Made by a program: the position numbers and the translations under genes. DNA of 8,264 bases from an uncultured Labedella sp. (GTDB lineage: Bacteria; Actinomycetota; Actinomycetes; Actinomycetales; Microbacteriaceae): positions 1 to 8,264 of the forward strand of contig CAKTZW010000065.1 in assembly GCA_934636065.1 (NCBI GenBank). The letters are read 5' to 3'. The notes under the pieces were generated by a model, which was not told the DNA's origin, did no database searches, and saw only the letters and a list, made by a program, of their open reading frames with translations. Positions 7,707 through 8,264 of the stretch are shown one piece after another. Each line of letters begins with the position of its first letter. The stretch's first letter is position 1.

Positions 7707-8264
7707 CGGAGCGGGCGACGAGATCGACGAGGAGTCGCGCGATCTCGTCGTCCGTCGCCGACTCGTCGATGACGAGGCGGGCGGGGTCGTCGGCTTCCGA
7801 CGCGTTCCCGGCGCCCGCGTCGAGGACGAGCGTCACGGCGGCTGCGGCCGGGTGGCCGCTCGTCACGGCGCCGTCTCCGACGGTCAGGACGACGTCCTCG
7901 AGCCCGTCCGTCACCGCATCGACCGCCATGTCGCCGTCGTCGACCGCGTCGACGCCGCGACGGCGGAGCGCGGCCACGATCGATCGGACCCGCTCGGCGT
8001 CGGCAGCGGGGGACCGGCGGACGGACCAGCGCGGTCCGCGCTTTCGGCCCTCACGCCATTCGAGGACCGGCCGCACCTCGCGGGCCCGGGCCCGCGGGCG
8101 TGCGGCGCCCAAGCGGTAGCCGAGCACCTCGAGGTCCTCGTACGCGTAGTCGAAGATCGAGTCCCGGGGCGCGACCCGGAGCGTCGGGTACGGGTAGGGG
8201 TCGCGCGCGAGCTGCGTCCGCACCTGCTCGACGTGGTTGTCGTAGACGTGGCAGTCCCCACCCG
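7693..8264 (-). CDS. thyA: Thymidylate synthase C-terminal part with unrecognised extension (5' part beyond window)
   Basis: The minus-strand frame enters at the right edge as [18 protein letters not shown], continues RDPYPYPTL and [16 protein letters not shown], and is clearly thymidylate synthase (dUMP plus methylene-THF to dTMP). The H and Y of CHVY correspond to dUMP-binding H207/Y209 of E. coli ThyA. The catalytic Cys lies outside the window. After EVLGY, the family's PHPxIxAPVAV tail, which closes the active site, is missing. Instead ~134 residues follow to TGA 7693-7695, opening with an Arg-rich stretch ([13 protein letters not shown]) and ending in an acidic alpha/beta-like segment ([20 protein letters not shown]). 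I do not recognise this part; it has only a vague look of a nucleotide-kinase C-terminal half and no P-loop. No folA follows. The 3' end overlaps the convergent secreted-protein gene by 14 bp. Confidence 0.8.
   Translation of the reverse strand, partial: GGDCHVYDNHVEQVRTQLARDPYPYPTLRVAPRDSIFDYAYEDLEVLGYRLGAARPRARAREVRPVLEWREGRKRGPRWSVRRSPAADAERVRSIVAALRRRGVDAVDDGDMAVDAVTDGLEDVVLTVGDGAVTSGHPAAAAVTLVLDAGAGNASEADDPARLVIDESATDDEIARLLVDLVARSVSGR
8079..8096. repeat. Perfect 18-bp G/C palindrome in the thyA tail
   Basis: CGCGGGCCCGGGCCCGCG is self-complementary over 18 bases and lies ~15 codons beyond the last recognisable thymidylate synthase residues, within the Arg-rich linker. It could be a relic of a thyA terminator stem read through by the fused frame, a hairpin prone to sequencing or replication errors, or simply the product of Arg/Ala codons. 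Confidence 0.4.

Noticed and set aside
7693..8060. P-loop nucleotide or APS kinase domain in the ThyA extension
   Set aside because: Segments such as [16 protein letters not shown] and the LVIDES tail are suggestive, but there is no GxxxxGK(S/T) motif, so a kinase call is unsupported.
8020..8130. Simple frameshift hiding the normal ThyA C-terminus
   Set aside because: The +1 frame gives [11 protein letters not shown], only faintly like the PHPxIxAPVAV tail, and has no stop there; not convincing enough to call, though not excluded.

Overview
The window is very GC-rich and its coding frames have strongly GC-biased third codon positions. Gene content and codon style point to an actinomycete, probably a Microbacteriaceae-like member of Actinomycetota (inference; no marker gene is complete here). 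Most of it is a cell-surface polysaccharide locus: two glycan-assembly membrane proteins, a family 2 glycosyltransferase, a two-gene ABC polysaccharide exporter, and a large secreted cell-wall-type protein.

Layout. Bases 1 to about 356 do not fit the rest. On the minus strand they read as a fragment of a type II secretion pseudopilin (GspJ-like, proteobacterial) running in frame into a malate dehydrogenase-like fragment. This block abuts the last ~30 codons of a plus-strand gene, probably a glycosyltransferase, which overlaps by GTGA the start of a flippase-like membrane protein (443-1435). Tail to tail with it is a minus-strand pair: a GT2 rhamnosyltransferase-like enzyme (2934-3812) followed 4 bp later by an 11-TM GT-C/DUF2142-like protein (1442-2929). 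A 66-bp divergent intergenic region separates this pair from the plus-strand exporter operon, permease (3879-4715) and ATPase (4712-5455), which overlap by GTGA. After a 133-bp regulatory-looking gap comes a 705-aa secreted protein (5589-7706) with a lysozyme-like domain and four ~105-aa repeats. The window ends in the 3' part of a minus-strand thymidylate synthase gene (7693-8264) whose normal C-terminal tail is replaced by a long unrecognised extension.

How the genes may work together (inference): the GT2 enzyme and the upstream glycosyltransferase extend a lipid-linked glycan on the cytoplasmic face, the ABC pair exports it, the GT-C-like membrane protein may modify it outside, and the secreted lysozyme-like protein acts on or binds the wall where the polymer is attached.

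The points most worth a second look are the chimeric left end, the ThyA fusion or tail replacement, the perfect 16-bp palindrome and in-frame 24-bp duplication at the start of the secreted protein, and the architecture of that protein. I see no CRISPR array, tRNA, rRNA, transposase or defence system.
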